Source: an uncultured Psychrobacter sp.
GTDB taxonomy: Bacteria; Pseudomonadota; Gammaproteobacteria; Pseudomonadales; Moraxellaceae
Assembly (NCBI GenBank): GCA_947495055.1
Contig: CANLXO010000001.1
Location: 186,001-250,000 of the forward strand
Length of the DNA stretch: 64,000 bases
Reading direction: 5' to 3'
Shown: in pieces, positions 59,970-64,000 of the stretch
Position numbering within the stretch: position 1 is the first letter of the stretch
How the letters are laid out: each line of letters begins with the position of its first letter
Position numbers and translations under genes: made by a program
The notes under the pieces: generated by a model
Seen by the model: only the letters and a program-made list of their open reading frames with translations
Told to the model about the DNA's origin: nothing
Database searches by the model: none

Positions 59970-61042
59970 GTATTATAAAAATTCAAATCAATCATACTGA
60001 GAATATTCCTAAAGAAAAATTAGCTTTTCATCTTTATGATGAAATTGGTGAAGAATATGATATTTCTGAAGATGATATAGAAGACTATTTCAATATTGAC
60101 TATGTTTTGCAGCTTCCTAATGATTCTTTTGTTACTATCTTTACTTTGGACTTCCCTACTCTAGCTGTGCGAGACATTGAACTTAAAGACGTCTTAAAAT
60201 CTTACTTAAACACTCTGCGAGATTTGGAAGAAGTAGAGAATGTGGTAAAACTTCAAGATGAGATACTACAGGAAATTGCACTTGAATATTATAAATCGCT
60301 CTTCTCAATAGAAATGGAACTAAGAAATGTACTAACCTATATACTGACCTATGATGAAAAACCTATCGTTTCAGATACCTTTAAAGATTTCGGAATAGAT
60401 AAAGCTCAAACCTTCACCGGTAGTGATATTTTGGATAGACATGAAAACGGCCTATTTTATATATTATTCAATCATTACGGTAGCTTCACTGAGCCTAAAA
60501 ACCTAAAGGCTGAGAAGATAGCAGAGTTATTACAAGATGTTAGTATCAGCGATTACACAGAGTTTAAAAATAGAATTCAATCAAGATACATTAGTTGTGA
60601 TAGACATAGCCAGTTTTTATACTCAATAAAGCAGAAACTAGATCCTCTTGAAAAAATGCGCAACGCTGTGATGCATATAAGAAATTTGTCAGACTCTTTA
60701 ATAACTAATTTCGAGAATGCTATAGATGATGGTCATCAAGGTAAAGGAGTAAGTACGCTTATAAATGATTTTTGGCAATCTGAGGCTCTTTGTTTAAATG
60801 AGTCAACTTGGCGTAGCTTGGCTGTAAAAGAGTTATCCAAATTCAATACGGATGAAATTCTTAGAGATGATCAAAACAATTTCGACGATAGAGAAGACGT
60901 TATAGATTATATCGTTGATGAAATTAATAGCAAAGTTGATATATCGGACTTTGAACCGTCTGATGACGATTTTGATGAGCTAAGAAATTTACTTAATTCA
61001 GAATCATCAGACGTCCCAAGCTCCTCCCAACATGAAAATTAA
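59966..61042 (+). CDS. Unknown protein with HEPN-like R-x4-H motif, in the restriction cassette
   Basis: A 358-residue acidic protein that I do not recognise as a named family. After a beta-rich N-terminal part (1-70), a long helical region contains an EMELRNVLTYIL helix (116-127) and later EKMRNAVMH with R232-x4-H237. That pair of features is typical of HEPN ribonucleases (Abi, Swt1 and related toxins). The last 60 residues are highly acidic (Asp/Glu/Ser). Translation is coupled to hsdS by an ATGA overlap, so it belongs to the cassette. An RNA-cleaving backup function is inference; a structural role is also possible. Confidence 0.75.
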   Translation: MSIIKIQINHTENIPKEKLAFHLYDEIGEEYDISEDDIEDYFNIDYVLQLPNDSFVTIFTLDFPTLAVRDIELKDVLKSYLNTLRDLEEVENVVKLQDEILQEIALEYYKSLFSIEMELRNVLTYILTYDEKPIVSDTFKDFGIDKAQTFTGSDILDRHENGLFYILFNHYGSFTEPKNLKAEKIAELLQDVSISDYTEFKNRIQSRYISCDRHSQFLYSIKQKLDPLEKMRNAVMHIRNLSDSLITNFENAIDDGHQGKGVSTLINDFWQSEALCLNESTWRSLAVKELSKFNTDEILRDDQNNFDDREDVIDYIVDEINSKVDISDFEPSDDDFDELRNLLNSESSDVPSSSQHEN

Positions 61043-61405
61043 TCTTTTCAAAACTCTGAAAAATATTAAGGCTTGAACTACGAAAATTCTATGCAAAAAC
61101 GAGATGTCGCCATTAGCCCTGATTGTAGTGGTTACCCTGTCTTAGCTAGTCTAGAAAATCATAGATTTTCTCTTGCGTCGGGGCAACTGTTTCCCAGACA
61201 CTTGCTTTTTCCCTCCTCATGCAGGCGTAACTGGGGGCGGTATCGAGGTAACAGGAACGCTACCAGTCACAAAAGCCTGCACGCCAGCGGCAAAACAGAT
61301 AAAAGCAGTATCAGCTTCCAAAACTTCTAACGAAAAAAAGACCTTGCCACATTCTTATATAAAGGGCGACAAGGTCTTTTTATTAAATCAAAAATAAACG
61401 CTAAA
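61043..61405. other. Intergenic, unusual composition, between HEPN gene and fumC
   Basis: The stretch 61080-61330 is more GC-rich than the cassette and open in several frames on both strands. A minus-strand frame ends ...PVTSIPPPVTPA at about 61217 and looks protein-like but has no good start. It includes a perfect hairpin AGAAAATC-ATA-GATTTTCT (61153-61171). It could be a gene remnant or a repeated element. A bidirectional terminator closes the region. Confidence 0.4.
61334..61381. terminator. Bidirectional terminator before fumC end
   Basis: The stem AAAAAGACCTTG with CAAGGTCTTTTT and A/T flanks serves fumC on the minus strand and possibly the cassette on the plus strand. Confidence 0.8.
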
Positions 61406-62806
61406 TTAAGAAGGATGCACCATATCCGCAGGCGTAACCCATTCATCGAACTGCGCTTCGGTCATTAAGTCCAGTTCAACCGCGACTTGCTTGAGCGTTT
61501 TGTTTTCTTTATACGCCGTTTTGGCAATCTTCGCCGCATTCTCATACCCGACATGACGATTCAGTGCGGTGACTAGCATTAATGAGTTATGCAAGAAGTC
61601 ATCGATTTTGTCTTTGACTGGCTCAATACCAACCGCACAGTTGTCGTTAAAGCTGTTGCACGCATCGCCAAGCAGCTGGATAGATTGCAACAAGTTAAAG
61701 GCAATTACTGGCTTAAATACATTCAGCTCAAAGTTACCTGACGCGCCTGCCATGCTAATAGTGACATCGTTACCCATCACTTGAGCGACAACCATGGTCA
61801 TCGCTTCTGACTGGGTTGGGTTCACTTTACCTGGCATGATAGATGAGCCTGGCTCGTTCTCTGGAATGGTCAATTCGCCGAGACCACAACGAGGGCCTGA
61901 GGCGAGCCAGCGTACATCGTTAGCGATTTTATTTAAGCTGCCCGCTAGAGTCTTAAGTGCGCCTGAAGCAAAGACTTCGGCATCACGCGCCGCTAGGGCT
62001 TCAAATTTATTCGGGGATGTGACAAACGGCAAGCCTGTTAGCTCTGCTAATTGCTCAGCTGCTTTTACCGCGTAATCAGGATGGGCGTTAAGACCAGTAC
62101 CGACCGCTGTACCGCCTAATGGCAACTCATACAAGCCTTGTAGCGCGTTGTCGATACGAGTCAACGAATGATCAAGTTGGCTAACATAACCGCTGAACTC
62201 TTGGCCTAGGGTCAAAGGTGTCGCGTCTTGTAAATGCGTACGCCCGATTTTGACGATGCTATCGAATTCTTTGGCTTTTTTATCTAGTGTGTCGCGTAGT
62301 GCTTTTACCGCTGGGATAAGTAGGCTGTTAATTTGACGCGCCGCAGCGACACGAATAGCGGTTGGGAAGCTGTCGTTGGTCGATTGCGCGTGATTGACGT
62401 GATCGTTGGGGTGAATCGGTGCGTAAGTGCCACGCTCAGAGCCTGCGATTTCATTGGCACGGTTGGCTAGGACTTCGTTCATGTTCATGTTCGACTGCGT
62501 ACCCGAACCCGTCTGCCAAACGACTAATGGAAACTGATCGGTAAGACCGCCGTTGATGACTTCGTCAGCGGCTTGCACGATAAGATCACGCTTATCGCCT
62601 TCGATACGCTCTAGGCTAGCATTAGTAATCGCAGCGGCCTTTTTGACTAATGCCATCGCCTCAATCATCGGACGCGGCAAGGTCTCACCGCCAATCTTGA
62701 AGTTCTCACGGCTACGCTGGGTTTGCGCGCCCCAATAGGCGTCTGCTGGGACTTCGACATTGCCCATGGTATCTTTTTCGGTACGGGTGGCCTGATTTTG
62801 TGACAT
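61406..62806 (-). CDS. fumC: Fumarate hydratase, class II
   Basis: A 466-residue iron-independent fumarase of the citric acid cycle. Motifs are [58 protein letters not shown] and the signature loop [16 protein letters not shown]. Length and start ([15 protein letters not shown]) are normal. Class II enzymes resist oxidative stress and iron limitation. Monocistronic. Confidence 0.97.
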   Translation of the reverse strand: MSQNQATRTEKDTMGNVEVPADAYWGAQTQRSRENFKIGGETLPRPMIEAMALVKKAAAITNASLERIEGDKRDLIVQAADEVINGGLTDQFPLVVWQTGSGTQSNMNMNEVLANRANEIAGSERGTYAPIHPNDHVNHAQSTNDSFPTAIRVAAARQINSLLIPAVKALRDTLDKKAKEFDSIVKIGRTHLQDATPLTLGQEFSGYVSQLDHSLTRIDNALQGLYELPLGGTAVGTGLNAHPDYAVKAAEQLAELTGLPFVTSPNKFEALAARDAEVFASGALKTLAGSLNKIANDVRWLASGPRCGLGELTIPENEPGSSIMPGKVNPTQSEAMTMVVAQVMGNDVTISMAGASGNFELNVFKPVIAFNLLQSIQLLGDACNSFNDNCAVGIEPVKDKIDDFLHNSLMLVTALNRHVGYENAAKIAKTAYKENKTLKQVAVELDLMTEAQFDEWVTPADMVHPS

Positions 62807-63033
62807 AACGATCCTCTTTTATTAGTAGTTAATAAATGGTTTATCATAAAAAGTGCAACTAAAGCTGCACATAAGGAGAATAGGCTGTAAAGTGAGGTTA
62901 TGATAGCATGGCTTATCATAAATTTCTCCAAGCCGATGCGAGTATTTATACTTACTAGACACTGAACAAATAGATACTAAGTAAAAGTGATTGATCGCCA
63001 CATATCTTTTTAACCAATACTGTAAATACTATT

Positions 63034-63909
63034 ATGACAACCAATCCACCTAGACGTCAGTTTACTCGCCTGCGCCGACGACTGACTGCTAATCAGCGCC
63101 GACAACTAGCTCGTGATGCTAGCCTACACTTAGTTAAACTCCAGCAGCGCTTGCCTGCCAACGCACGTATCGGTATTTATTACGACGGCTTTGGTGAGTT
63201 GCCGACTCAGCCGCTATTGGACTGGTGCCAGCGCTTAAACTATCAAGCGTACCTGCCTGTCGTTGGCTCATTAGGCAATGACGATAAACGCTTGCGCTTT
63301 GTGCCGATTTATCACTCCAAACTGCTCAATGTACCGACGCGCATCCATAGCTTAGGCATGCCGCAAAATCATAGTCGCAAATTACTTTGGGCAAGAGAAT
63401 TAGACGTCATTATCTGTCCGCTAGTAGCGGTTGATCGCGAAGGCAATCGGATGGGAATGGGTGGCGGTTTTTATGATACGACGCTGGGTAAAGCTTATCG
63501 TTCTGGTGCAAAAAAACCACTACGCGTGGGCTGGTGTTATGACTTTCAAGTAGTAGATAAGCTTGAGAGTCAACCGTGGGATGTGCCCTTAGATGGGTTG
63601 ATAACGCCAAGTGAGCTTAGGTGGTTTGATAATAATGCACAGATCAACACCAGTGCTAAAACGCCTAGCGCTGACGAAAAATCCTCTAGCGCGGATACGG
63701 TTGATACCTATTTGCAAACACTAGGCAATGATGACGCTAGGGAGATGCTTTATTACAGTCAAGAACAAAACTTTAGTTCTGATGAGCTATCAAGCGTTAT
63801 TAATGAGGCGCGTTTGAATGAGTTATTGGCGCAGAGTGATGAGTTTTTGAATAGTTTGGGTGATGAGATTGAGGGTTTTGAGGATGACTCTGATGAAGAT
63901 TACTATTAA
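63034..63909 (+). CDS. 5-formyltetrahydrofolate cyclo-ligase with acidic C-terminal tail
   Basis: A 291-residue protein. Residues 1-205 match the family that converts 5-formyl-THF to 5,10-methenyl-THF with ATP: N-terminal basic segment, RIGIYYDGFGELPTQPLL, LDVIICPLVAVDREGNRMGM and the GGGFYDTTLG motif. The family is normally about 180-200 residues; here a Ser/Asp/Glu-rich tail of about 85 residues follows (ending EGFEDDSDEDYY). The tail looks disordered and its role is unknown. Divergent from fumC. Confidence 0.92.
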   Translation: MTTNPPRRQFTRLRRRLTANQRRQLARDASLHLVKLQQRLPANARIGIYYDGFGELPTQPLLDWCQRLNYQAYLPVVGSLGNDDKRLRFVPIYHSKLLNVPTRIHSLGMPQNHSRKLLWARELDVIICPLVAVDREGNRMGMGGGFYDTTLGKAYRSGAKKPLRVGWCYDFQVVDKLESQPWDVPLDGLITPSELRWFDNNAQINTSAKTPSADEKSSSADTVDTYLQTLGNDDAREMLYYSQEQNFSSDELSSVINEARLNELLAQSDEFLNSLGDEIEGFEDDSDEDYY

Positions 63910-63925
63910 GAATATTGAATAACTT

Positions 63926-63992
63926 GTAGGGTGCGCCTCGCGCACCGATAGTCGAGATTAGTTTCTTTTTTGGTGCGCGAGGCGCACCCTAC
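63926..63992. repeat. Inverted REP-pair (BIME-like) palindrome
   Basis: Two perfect 21-nt inverted arms (63926-63946 and 63972-63992) are separated by 25 bases. Each arm is itself a hairpin: GGTGCGC-CTC-GCGCACC. This two-unit structure is that of a bacterial interspersed mosaic element made from two REP sequences facing each other. It sits 17 bases after the preceding gene's stop and may also terminate or stabilise its mRNA. Confidence 0.85.
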
Positions 63993-64000
63993 TCAGCTCT

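Noticed and set aside
61073-61397. Two overlapping plus-strand frames of 74-85 codons
   Set aside because: No ribosome binding site, unusual composition, and the minus strand is equally open; treated as a remnant or repeat instead of genes.

Overview
The window is a chromosomal segment of a gammaproteobacterium of the Moraxellaceae, most likely a Psychrobacter. The basis is gene content and order: purM-purN divergent from perM-hda, the pyrG-kdsA-eno-ftsB-ispD block, a long-form isocitrate lyase, small repeated Gram-negative porins, and overall moderate-to-low GC. I name the genus from pattern recognition, not from a database search. Most of the window is ordinary core metabolism. Two AT-rich accessory blocks and one operon of small proteins stand out.

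Layout. 1-5152 is an accessory block read on the minus strand. It holds a PAAR-domain protein with a zinc-metallopeptidase-like C-terminus (probable type VI secretion effector), three tandem paralogous lipoproteins, a Sel1-repeat lipoprotein and a frameshifted pentapeptide-repeat gene. 5153-16833 holds tkt, serS, a YcxB-like protein, dps, a DUF2057 protein, hda, perM, purM, purN and a succinate-semialdehyde dehydrogenase. 17104-28149 holds a LysR regulator facing aceA, a CYTH-CHAD protein, an L,D-transpeptidase, an unknown membrane protein, argG, pyrC, rnt, a small basic membrane protein and tRNA-Glu(UUC). 28306-37893 holds a membrane-anchored BLUF photoreceptor and ispD-ftsB-eno, a copper module (copA, copZ and a cysteine-free HMA-like protein) lying between eno and kdsA, then pyrG.

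37997-50683 has three tandem porins, glcB, miaE, four tandem small acidic proteins that look disordered (one, of 58 codons, at 46684-46860), ppk1, mtgA and a glutaredoxin-like protein. 51185-56201 has the lactate operon lctP-lldD followed by a rhomboid protease and a MipA/OmpV protein. 56317-61042 is a tightly overlapping three-gene cassette: an adenine methylase with an N-terminal PD-(D/E)XK-like nuclease domain, an HsdS-type specificity subunit, and an unrecognised protein carrying an R-x4-H motif typical of HEPN ribonucleases. fumC, a 5-formyltetrahydrofolate cyclo-ligase and a REP-pair palindrome close the window.

How the parts work together. aceA and glcB are the two glyoxylate-shunt enzymes, and fumC and lctP/lldD feed the same acetate/lactate carbon economy. 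The best candidates for undescribed biology are, in order, the methylase/nuclease-HsdS-HEPN cassette, the PAAR-metallopeptidase with its three tandem lipoproteins as candidate immunity proteins, and the four-gene operon of small acidic proteins.
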